A stretch of DNA of 64,000 nt from Ligustrum vulgare (taxonomy: Eukaryota > Streptophyta > Magnoliopsida > Lamiales > Oleaceae): the NCBI GenBank assembly GCA_963555705.1, contig OY743169.1:5022014-5086013 (forward strand), read 5' to 3'. The notes beneath the pieces are model-generated. The model was given only the letters and a program-made list of their open reading frames with translations. It did not search any database and was not told where the DNA came from. This document shows, one piece after another, positions 24,825 to 33,538 of the stretch (positions are counted from its first letter, which is position 1; every line of letters starts with the position of its first letter). Position numbers and translations under genes: made by a program.

Positions 24825-27680
24825 TGAACTTCATGTGGTTCGGTTTGGGTATCTAAAGAATCGAAATCGAACAATATTTTTAGGTTCTTGTAAAATGGAA
24901 TTATTCGGTTCCATTGAATCGCAAGAAGTAAACCGGAACAAAACCATTCGATTTTGGTTCGATTTCGGTTCTACAATAATAATTATTTTTCGAGAATCTT
25001 ACCAAGGAGTATCAAGGCCCCGGGAAGCGAGCTAAAAACCTGAAATAAACTTCTATCGAATATACCAAGAACAAGGATTCCAAAAATCCTTTCACCCTAG
25101 AGAAAGCATATTGTAGCTCCCCGAGTTCTAAATACCCGGTTCACCACGTCCTCGTCTGATCTAACTTTTAAAATAATATTTTAGCGGAAGAAATAACTGA
25201 AATTCATTTTTGGCAACATTAAATAAACTGTAATGGTCGATAAAATCTAAAACCTTTATGAAACAATTCGAAATAATAAATCGAGCCATTAATATTGTAA
25301 AACAATTGACAATGTCATAATTTCTCAAATAATTGAAATTTTTAAAATTTTCCAATGTTTCGAAATACGGATCATTAAAATAAGATTTTCAACTATTAAG
25401 CGACTATTGCCACAATCATCCATCACTTGCCACCCTCTCCGAAATCTGCAAATGTTGTTAAAAATAAACATGAGCATTTTATAGAAATACTCAGTAGACT
25501 CATCACCAATTAATTAATCTACAATATAATTGAACACATAAATGCAGGCTCTTTAGAAACATAGGGTGTGGATAGTCTCTTCTTATGCATTAAAGTACGA
25601 GGCTTCTCTTTGAAAAATCAAAGGCTCTTTAAAATCATCGGGTGTTGGTAGTCTCGTCTCGTGCACTTAAGGCACGTAAGTTATGCATAACATCATCATT
25701 TATCTTGCAAGATATTCTCTTCTTTATTTCTCATGCATAAAAGCATGTAAGTTATGACAAACATAACAACATAATTATTTCCGAATAAATACATTCTCGT
25801 CTCTTTTTATAAAAATGACTTTCACATAAGTCACATAATATACACATTCACATGCAATCATAATTTAAATCAATTAATAGGGGCGAGTCTACCTTAAACT
25901 TAACTAGTGTGGTTGAGCAGGAATGACTTCAATTTTTAAAATCTCTGTACGCCTCGTCTAGCAAATTAGAAAAATAAGTTAAATTAGTCTTTAGAAATTT
26001 ATAGTTTAAAAATGATAAATTACAATTTGGGGACTGAAATTGATGATTAGAAAGTTGAGGGACTAAAATGAATACTTTGAAAGTTGAGGGACTAAAATGA
26101 ATACTTTGAAAGTTGGGGGACAAAAATGAATAATTTTCAAAACTTGGGTTGAAGTTCAAAACGAATATTAAACCATAGGGCTGAAATAATAGATTTTAAA
26201 AATGAAGTGGCTGATTAAAACCATTTAAAAACTTAAGGGCTGAAATTAAAAGGTTTAAACCTGAAAGGGCTGAAGTAAAACATTTTTGGAATTTGGGGAC
26301 TAAGCTGCAATTTTATAAAATCAATTTATAAAGACCAATTTCTCCATTCTTGCTCTCTGGTCCGAGCAGTCACGCAGAGAAGGGAGAAGGAAGGAGGTGG
26401 GATGGCACCTCGCGAAACCCGGTTCCACAGCCGGTGAATTTGCCGGCGAAACGCCGTCGTAGGGTGGGGGCGAGTGGCGATTTAAGAAGGGGGTCCAGGT
26501 TTGGGGTCCAAGTGCGAAGTTGGGTGCGAAATACCGAGGTCAAACGAGGCTCAAATCGCGATGAAACTCCGGTCAAAGAAGCGGCGGTCGAAGGGGAGTA
26601 GTTTAGGTAAGTTGTTTTTGGGTTTTGGGTTTGATTTGGGGGTATTTCGAGTTGGGTTGTGTGTGCGGTGATGGTGATGATGGTGCCGGTGGTGATGGTG
26701 GAAATGGGTTGGGTTGGCTGCGATTCTGGTGGTGCTGCAGGTGGGTTGACTATTGATGAGTAGTGTGGTTGTGTTGTGGTTGAAAATGGTGGTGAGTGGG
26801 TGGAATGGAGTTCGCAGGCGGTGGCTGCAATGGTGGTGTCGTGAGGCGGTTCAGCGTGTGGTGATGGTGAAATGGGCAGCTGCGGTTGCGGCTGGCAGCT
26901 TGAGCGATGGCGTTGGGTTGGAGTGTTGCAGGTGGTTGTGGTCTGAGGTGATCGTGGTGTTGGGGGTAGTGGTGATTGAGGTGGTGATGATGGAGGTTGG
27001 TGGCGTGATGAGGCAGCTACAGTGGCTGCGATGGAGATGGAGGTGATGATGATGATGATGGTGATGATGAACGGTGGTGGTTCTTACTGTGAGAAGGCTG
27101 AACCTGGGGTGTGGCTGCTGAGAGTGGGAGAGGTTGATGTAGCGCCCCGAGTTCCGTATACCCGATTCACTACGTCATTTTCTGTCTAAATTTTTCGAAT
27201 AATATTTTTGCGGAAGAAATAATTGAAATTCATTTTTGGCAACATTAAATAAACTGTAATGGCCGCTAAAATTGAAAACATTTATGAAACCATTTGAAAT
27301 AGTAAATCGAACCATTAATATTGTAAAGAAATTGCCAATATCATAATTTCTCAAATAAATGAACTTCTCTAAATTATTCGATTGTTTGGAAAATACGGAA
27401 ATCATTAACGTCAAACTTTCAACCGTTCAACGATTATTGCCACCATCATTCATCGCTCGCCACCGTCTCCGAAATCTGCAAAACTGTTAAAAAGTAGGGT
27501 GAGTATTTCATGGGGGAAATACTCAGTAGACTCATCGCAAATTAATTTAATTTATAAGATGATTAAACACATAAATCCCGGCTCTTTATAAAACGGGCAT
27601 TGATAGAGCTTCTTTATAAAACTGCTCTTGATAAAACTCATATTGTGCATTACAGCACGAGACATATTGTGAAAATAATA

Positions 27681-27806
27681 GGCTCTTTGAAAACATCTCT
27701 TTGAAAATAGCTCTTTGAAAACAGCTCTTTGAAAATATCTCTTTGAAAACAGCTCTTTGAAAATATCTCTTTGAAAACAGCTCTTTGAAAACATCTCTTT
27801 GAAAAC
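27681..27806. repeat. ~15-bp tandem array CTCTTTGAAAACA
   Basis: Nine units alternate between GCTCTTTGAAAACA and TCTCTTTGAAAATA. The partner LTR has the identical array at 34082-34207. Confidence 0.9.
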
Positions 27807-27854
27807 CATATACTTATAAAAACATTTTAATTATGTCAAGCATAATTTCTTTTT

Positions 27855-28275
27855 TGAAAGCATAACATAAGATAGGATTTAAATCCTCATAAACATACAA
27901 GAACTTTACCGAACTTAGGTGGCAAGAATTCTTATCATAATAACAGTAAAATCACAGTAAGTTTTCATCATAACATAGGATAAAATCGAAATCCTCATAA
28001 ACATAAGAATTTTACCGAACTTAGGTGGTAAGAATTCTTATGTAGTAAGTATACCAAGCATAATTTTCTGAAATTCATAGGGATCAATTGCATCATAACA
28101 TAAGATAGGATCGAAATCCTCATAAACATATGCGACAGGAATTTTACCGAACTTAGGTGGTAAATCCTCATAAACATATGGAAATATAGGAATTTTACCG
28201 AACTTCGTGGCAAATCCTCATAAACATAGGAGACACAAGAATGTTACCGAACTTAGGTGGCAAGAATTCTTATGT
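27855..28275. repeat. Imperfect ~60-90-bp repeats in the LTR
   Basis: The unit runs from GATCGAAATCCTCATAAACATA to TTTACCGAACTTAGGTGG and is repeated about five times with varied spacing. It is copied at 34256-34676. A related reversed stretch is at 60140-60300 in the LTR of element 2, which ties the two LTR types together. Confidence 0.8.
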
Positions 28276-29039
28276 GTAGCGCTACTAAAACTCCGGTCCC
28301 CTTAACATATCATAACTTATCATATGGGACCCAAAACAATCTTGGTAGATTGATTTCATAGCAATGATCCAAAAAAACATTTTCGTGAAGCATAGGGTAT
28401 ACTTACTTTTCGTAAAAACATAAAGTATATTTTCTTTTCATAAAAACATACTTACTTTTCATAACAACATAAGGTATATTTACCTTTCATAAAAACATAC
28501 TTGTTTTTCTTAAAAATTGACTTTCACAAGTCACATGACATTCATATGAAATCATAATTTAAATCAATTAATAAGTGCGAGTCTACCTCAAATCCGACGA
28601 GTGCAAAGTTGAGCGGGAATGACTTCAATTTCTTTAAATTCTCCGTACGCTTCGTCTTAGCCAATAAGTCACTTTAGTATATCGAATATATAGCTCAAAA
28701 TGATAAATTATAATTTGAGGACTAAAATTGATGTTTTGAAAGTTGAGGGACTAAAATAGATACTTTTGAAAGTTGAGGGACTAAAATGAATACTTTTAAA
28801 ACTTGGGCTTAAAAGTAAATCAACAGTGACTGAAATAATAGATTTTGAAAATGAAAGGGCTGATTAAAACTCATTTAAAACTTAAAGGACTGAAATGATA
28901 GTTTTTGAAAACATAGGGACTAATTTGAAAACCTTTTAAACTTGAGGACTAAAAGGTAATTTCCGAAAACTTAAAATATTAAAATCAACATTTTCTCTTC
29001 CTTCAAATGTATTCAGAGACGCGAGAGAGAGAGAAAGGG

Positions 29040-29267
29040 ACGAACGGCGATTGAAATCGTGATTTATCAAATCCGCCGGCGATTCGTCGGCGACAATGCG
29101 GCGCTATCACCGCCGTTGGGTGGCGGTGACTAAGGGAAAGAATTGGTAGCAAAAAGACAGAATTTGGTGCTGATTTGAGTGTTTTGATGTGCGAAACCGA
29201 GGCTTCAAGGTCGCGGTTTAGGTCGTGATTTCTCCGGCTACAATTCCGGTGTTGGTCGAAGGTAAGT
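29040..29267 (+). promoter_or_regulatory. Candidate antisense leader exon with splice donor in the LTR
   Basis: On the plus strand, opposite to the retrotransposon, a GA-rich tract (GAGAGAGAGAAAGGG at about 29023) leads into a GC-rich block with GCCGGCGATTCG and GGTGGCGGTGACTAAG, ending CGAAG/GTAAGT at 29261/29262. The outer LTR has the same arrangement with a donor at 26607, and the downstream solo LTR has donors (reverse strand) at 52859 and 53108. Conservation across three LTRs suggests an antisense transcript spliced toward the interior, where the cargo genes lie on the same strand. Transcription itself is not shown. Confidence 0.4.
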
Positions 29268-30222
29268 CTTGGCTTGTTCTGGGTTTTGGGTTTTATTTTG
29301 ATTTGCGATTTGGAGTTGGGTTTGATGTTTTGGATCGGAGGTTAGGTGGTGATGATTCTGGGTAGTAGGCTGGTGGTAGTGTTGTAGGTAGAGGTTAATT
29401 GGTGGTCCAGCTGTGAGCTGCAGGCGGCTGGAATGGTTGCTGGAAGTGGGATTGCAGTTGATTTGGTTGGTTGCAGTGGTGAATTGCAGAGGCAGGGAAA
29501 AAAGTGTGCTTGGTGGTGTTGCTGTGGTTTGATCTGTGTGTGGTAAATGGTGGCTGCTGATGGTTTCTGATCGAGGAGGTGGCTGCTGCTGGTGGAGATA
29601 AAATTGGGGTTGGTGTTGGTACAGAATTGAGGGTGGATTGTATGTCCATGGTTGATTGCTGCTTGATTTGGTAGTTTGTTGTGTGTATTGTGAGGAGATG
29701 GAGAACGTATAAATTTAGGAAAAATGATGAATGGTTAGGTATGAAAAGGGTGGAATATGGGTAATTCATCATTATGTTTAGTATACACATGGGGTAGGAT
29801 TGAATTGTGATAGCTTTGATTAATTGATAGTGGTGTTCTTTGTTAGGTGTAATGATATGATGAAGATGCTTTGATTATGGTATATTGAGGTGGAAAGAGT
29901 AATAAAGAAGGAAGAAAAATATGTGGGTTCATGATACAATTTTGATAAATATTGGACTAACTTCGATAAAGAAAAGTATTTAAAACTGATATATTTTGGA
30001 CTGAAAAATGATTTTGAAAATAATACTTTAAATAAATAATTAAAATAATATAATTTTAGAAATTCGGATTTTAATTTAAAATCGAACAAATTCGATATTT
30101 CTTGACTTGGCTAGACGAATCCGTCGCGGCGTTAACTTCAAAATAATAAATGAAATAGTAGCGACACAATTTTCTAAATATTAAAATAATTATTTATTGT
30201 ATAAAAATTCTGGGTCGCTATA

Positions 30223-30236
30223 ATCTTACCTCCTTA
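30223..30236 (-). promoter_or_regulatory. Polypurine tract of element 1
   Basis: On the minus strand AAGGAGGTAAGAT lies directly before the LTR start TATAGCGACC. Its position and purine content fit the plus-strand primer of an LTR retrotransposon. Confidence 0.7.
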
Positions 30237-30266
30237 AAATAATTTCGTCCTCGAAATTAAACTTAC
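30228..30266 (-). pseudogene. Relic of a gypsy polyprotein C-terminus
   Basis: The minus strand reads KFNFEDEIILRR followed by a stop at the purine tract. Plant chromovirus polyproteins (Tekay/Del group) commonly end with a short FEDE-I-L type motif just before the purine tract; that comparison is from memory. The stretch is short, so this is a suggestion of ancestry and not proof. Confidence 0.45.
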
Positions 30267-30806
30267 TTAATCTTAAAATTTCTGAATACTTAATCAGAAT
30301 CTCTTCTTCTTATCATCGAATATTCTCAAAATAATCAAAACAATTCCTGAATATTTTCTCTACGTAAAATACCCAAACATATCAACATAATATCATCAAC
30401 TTATCTTTCCAATATTTGTAACCCAAAATTCAGTAAACAAATATCTCCCAAAACTAAGATTCTATACTTAAATGTCACCACATTTCCTGCAAAGTATTTC
30501 TTTCACTTGTATATACGTATGAATTCTGATTCAATACGGTACTCATTTTACTTTCCACGTATCATCACACTATACCAAGATTATCATTATTAAAACAAAA
30601 TATCAGTACCCATAATCCAAGAAAATATTCCAAATCTCCAATCAAATCTCCTTTATCGATAAAATTTAACAGCGCATTACTTCTTGTCTCCTCTTTTCAT
30701 TAAAATAATCCTGCGCTTTCTTGCTGGTCACAACATTACGCGGATTCACTCAGATCCTTTGCGCTTTTAAATAGTTCATGCTGGGAAGAGGTTGAATCAT
30801 CAAACA
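30267..30806. other. Interior stretch upstream of the virus-like gene
   Basis: AT-rich, without an ORF. It contains CTTTTAAATAG at 30764-30774, 33 bp before the NABP-like ATG; a near-identical CTTTAAATAG precedes the LOG gene. Possible splice acceptors include CACTCAG at 30747-30753. Confidence 0.4.
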
Positions 30807-31358
30807 ATGGATATCATTCTTTCTAACATTCGCAAGTATTATTCCAGTCTTCCTATGAATGATCTGAGAAAGATCTATAAAATAAGGCTCGAAAGATTGA
30901 GGTTGCTAATGGCTCATGATATTCCAGAAGATGTTCGCTGGTTGATAGAAGCAAAGGTTCGACTATCTGGTGAATTACCATCAACATTTCCAAAACATAT
31001 GCCTGGTTTAGGCAAAAGCACGTTCGCAAAGAAACGAAGAGCAAAAAGACTGGGTGGTTGCTACAAATGTGCTCGTTGGAACTGTAATACACGTTGCAAA
31101 TCAGTAGGATATTCTTCTACTAATCGGGATGATAAAATCGAATTCATAAAGGGTGGACTGAGTAAGGAGTCTTTGGATGATATTCGACTGACTCTTGAGA
31201 CGCACCCAAGTGGTTATGTACAACGTGAACTTCTCTCCTTATACGCTCAGTTTAACGAGGACAAAAATCGTTATAGTCTCCAAAATATAATATCGAAAGA
31301 TCCTGTTTGCCAGTCTGTTTTACAAAATGAGGCTTCTGGCAGTTCATCAATGATATAA
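30807..31358 (+). CDS. Betaflexivirus NABP-like zinc-finger protein, retrotransposon cargo
   Basis: The ORF encodes 183 residues from the first ATG. A strongly basic stretch at residues 70-82 (KSTFAKKRRAKRL) is followed by four cysteines at 85, 88, 93 and 97. This arrangement, with a K/R-S-T/N-F/Y-A-x-x-R-R-A core, is characteristic of the cysteine-rich nucleic-acid-binding proteins of carlaviruses and vitiviruses, several of which bind RNA and suppress silencing. Here it is longer, with an N-terminal region containing charged helices and a C-terminal tail, and the cysteine spacing is compressed. It is therefore either an endogenised viral gene or a plant relative. It is antisense to the host element and 329 bp upstream of LOG in the same direction. 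A second copy starts to appear at the window end with its frame open. No breaks are visible. Function in the plant is unknown. Confidence 0.7.
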   Translation: MDIILSNIRKYYSSLPMNDLRKIYKIRLERLRLLMAHDIPEDVRWLIEAKVRLSGELPSTFPKHMPGLGKSTFAKKRRAKRLGGCYKCARWNCNTRCKSVGYSSTNRDDKIEFIKGGLSKESLDDIRLTLETHPSGYVQRELLSLYAQFNEDKNRYSLQNIISKDPVCQSVLQNEASGSSSMI

Positions 31359-31687
31359 GGTAAATCTTTTTAAAATATTTTGCTGCTTTCTTTCACGCGT
31401 TTTGGAAATAAAATATATTTTCCTTTCTCGAGGTTTGATAAAGCTGGAAATAAATATATTTTTCTTTTCTCGAAGTTTGATAAAGCTGGAAATAAATCAC
31501 CGAAAGGTGATATCTTTGATAAAATAGTCAAAAGTTGGTCGATTTTGTCAAAAAGTGAATCTTTACTTTTTCAGAATCAATCAAAAACAGTAAATTTTTC
31601 CGGCTTTAAATAGCCAAACATATTTCATAGTTCAGGCATCCCAAAATCACATCTTCTTCGTAAGTTTTCCCTTCTTTAATATCAAAG
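31359..31687 (+). promoter_or_regulatory. NABP-LOG spacer with short direct repeat and TATA-like palindrome
   Basis: A unit of about 55 bp with TTTGATAAAGCTGGAAATAAA is present twice (31432-31500). The near-palindrome GGCTTTAAATAGCC at 31602-31615 lies 73-86 bp before the LOG ATG. It is identical, at the same distance, before the second LOG copy (63687-63700). A possible donor CTTCGTAAGTTTTC (31657-31670) is also shared. This is a plausible core promoter for LOG. Confidence 0.45.
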
Positions 31688-32341
31688 ATGGAAGCACCAA
31701 AACTTCGACAGATCAAAACTATTTGTGTATTTTGTGGATCAAAAGTAGGGAAAGGCTTCGGTTATCTAGAAGCGGCTGTAGATCTTGGAAAGAAACTGGG
31801 GGAAAAAGGTATCACTCTTGTATATGGGGGTGGTAGCAGTGGTCTAATGGGTTGTGTTTCCCAATCTGCTCTTGCAGAGAAATCAAAAGTAATCGGTGTT
31901 ATACCTGTCCCTTTGGTAGATGTTGCAGGCAAAACACGAGGGCATGAAGTTCAAACTTTATCCATCCATGAACGCATAACTTGTATGCTATATGGTTCTG
32001 ATGCCTTTATAGCCCTGCCCGGAGGTTTTGGTACCTTAGAAGAAATCTTTAACATTACCTCGTGGGCTCAACTAGATCTCCATACTAAGCCTATTGGGCT
32101 TCTGAATGTTAACAATTTCTTTGATGGTTTGTTAACCTTTCTTGATTATGCTGTGGAACAGGGATTCATCTCTCCATTTTCCAGAAGGCTTCTTATTTCC
32201 GCTCCTACTATTGATGAACTACTGGATAAGCTGCAGTCATATATCTCAATACAAGATCCAGCAGGAGTTAAGATAGATTGGTCGCAAGGAAGGGGAATCA
32301 AGCGAAAATGGAGTCCGGTTAATGTAAATTTAACTCTGTGA
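31688..32341 (+). CDS. LOG: LONELY GUY-type cytokinin riboside 5'-monophosphate phosphoribohydrolase, retrotransposon cargo
   Basis: This 217-residue protein matches the LOG family in length and order. It has VFCGS at 14-18, YGGGS at 46-50, IHERI at 93-97 with the catalytic-type Arg96, and the diagnostic PGGFGTLEE at 111-119. LOG enzymes release active cytokinin bases from their riboside monophosphates in the cytosol and nucleus. Canonical plant LOG genes have several introns, and this one has none, so it arose from a processed copy or an intronless lineage. The usual Lys after the Arg is Ile97. I recall the same RI pair, and a C-terminal tail rich in KRK and L-T-L, in a divergent eudicot LOG-like clade, so I do not read it as a defect. 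It is antisense to element 1. A poly(A) signal AATAAA is at 32653-32658. The second copy at 62961 differs by Gly25Ser and Arg206Gln only. Confidence 0.93.
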   Translation: MEAPKLRQIKTICVFCGSKVGKGFGYLEAAVDLGKKLGEKGITLVYGGGSSGLMGCVSQSALAEKSKVIGVIPVPLVDVAGKTRGHEVQTLSIHERITCMLYGSDAFIALPGGFGTLEEIFNITSWAQLDLHTKPIGLLNVNNFFDGLLTFLDYAVEQGFISPFSRRLLISAPTIDELLDKLQSYISIQDPAGVKIDWSQGRGIKRKWSPVNVNLTL

Positions 32342-32351
32342 ATCTTAGAAT

Positions 32352-32568
32352 AGGTGGGGGTAGAGTACGGAGTATTCTCACTCTCGAGACACCCCTCCAT
32401 TTACTAGGATTTCCTTAATGTTTAAATCTTGTGTGTACTTCAAAGATTCCAGGTGGTAGATTACGGAGTATTCTTACTCTTGAAACACACCTCTTTGAAG
32501 GTTTCTCTCTTTATATCCTCAAAAGATCAGAGGTGGTAGGATACGGCTACTCCGGAAACACATCTCTC
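32352..32568 (+). repeat. Three stem-loop-forming repeats downstream of LOG
   Basis: The units at about 32352-32398, 32451-32494 and 32529-32568 share a pattern of GGTGG, then TACGGAGTATTCT-ACTC, then GAAACACACCTC. Within the first two, GAGTA pairs with TACTC or CACTC around a TTCT loop, and the outer GGTG pairs with CACC. All three units are conserved after the second LOG copy (62732-62945), with the changes mostly in loops. They would lie in the LOG 3' UTR. Confidence 0.6.
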
Positions 32569-33523
32569 ATTCTGAGGATCTTTCCATGTTTTTCTCTTAT
32601 GCTTGTATTTCCTTTCCAGTGTGACTCTTGTGTGTTCTCCTTATGAGAAAAAAATAAAATCTCTGCTATCATCTACTAAATCTCGTTTGTGATGTAAATG
32701 AACTTGCATGTCTAAACTTAATTCCTTTAGTGGATGCTTATCATATTATGCTCTTAATTCCAAATGATAAAATTCTGGATAGAGTCTCCCTTGTAATTTG
32801 GACTTATCCAAACCATAAGCATACTTCATAACTCACAATAATAAATAACTCCACATTTGATCACAACGATCTAAAAATATTGAAAACGATTCCAACACTT
32901 CAATATCATCAAAATATCCCATAATTCAATTCATAATTCCTCAACATAGAAATTTCAAATCATATTTTTCAATATCACAATATTACTTCCTTCCATACCT
33001 TAATTGGCTCAAAAGTTACTCATACTTATAAATATATGCCATAAATCATATTCCCAAAATTTATTCACAAAGCCAAACTTCATAATAAATTTCTCTTCAA
33101 CATAGAGGCATAATAAATTAACTCAACATAATATCCATTACTTAGTTCTCAATAAAATCATATTATTCCCATTATGCTCAACACTCGTTTTCTTTAAAAA
33201 AATTTCTCATAATCATACATTAAAGCATATAAGTTATGACAAAGCATAACAACATCATTATTTTCGAAGAAATACATTCTTATTTCTCATAAATCATAAG
33301 TATCCGAAATACTCTTCATTCTTTCTCATAAATCAATAAAATGAGTTTTCGAAATACTGAAATAACTTTAAACATCATAAACTTCTTTACCTCGGAGTTG
33401 GTGGAACGAATGATGGCAGTGGCAATCTTCATCAATAAAATTTTATAATGGAAAATATTTCTTGAATTTTTTTTTTTTTTTTTTTTTTTTTAAAATTTTT
33501 CCAGTCTACAGAAACGCAGACTA
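32569..33523. other. Interior stretch of element 1 downstream of LOG
   Basis: No ORF of note. The region from 32640 to about 33190 aligns, reversed, with 61840-62640 in element 2 but with several insertions and deletions. A poly-T run lies at 33470-33490. Confidence 0.6.
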
Positions 33524-33535
33524 GCTCTGATACCA
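33524..33535 (-). promoter_or_regulatory. Primer binding site, initiator tRNA-Met
   Basis: On the minus strand TGGTATCAGAGC lies three bases after the LTR end CGCTACA. It is the classical complement of the 3' end of plant initiator methionine tRNA and fixes the orientation of element 1. Confidence 0.93.
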
Positions 33536-33538
33536 ACT

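Larger units (their letters stand above)
27138..30222 (-). repeat. 3' LTR of element 1
   Basis: Read on the minus strand it starts TATAGCG and ends CGCTACA. It is 3085 bp and differs from its partner at 28668 (G, against A at 35069) and near 30214 (GGGTCG against GGTTCG). It contains two internal repeat arrays and, on the plus strand, a GC-rich block (29040-29261) followed by a GTAAGT donor. Confidence 0.93.

Noticed and set aside
26650..27070. Coding region with GGT/GTG repeats
   Set aside because: It is low-complexity sequence within the outer solo LTR, without a stable frame or family match.
29395..30089. ORFs of 131 and 89 codons on the minus strand (also at 35796-36490)
   Set aside because: They lie wholly inside the LTR, arise from GGT/CCA-rich low-complexity sequence and match no family.
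31755..31990. Ile97 in place of the usual Lys as an inactivating mutation in LOG
   Set aside because: Both copies share it under apparent constraint, and I recall the same residue in a LOG-like clade.
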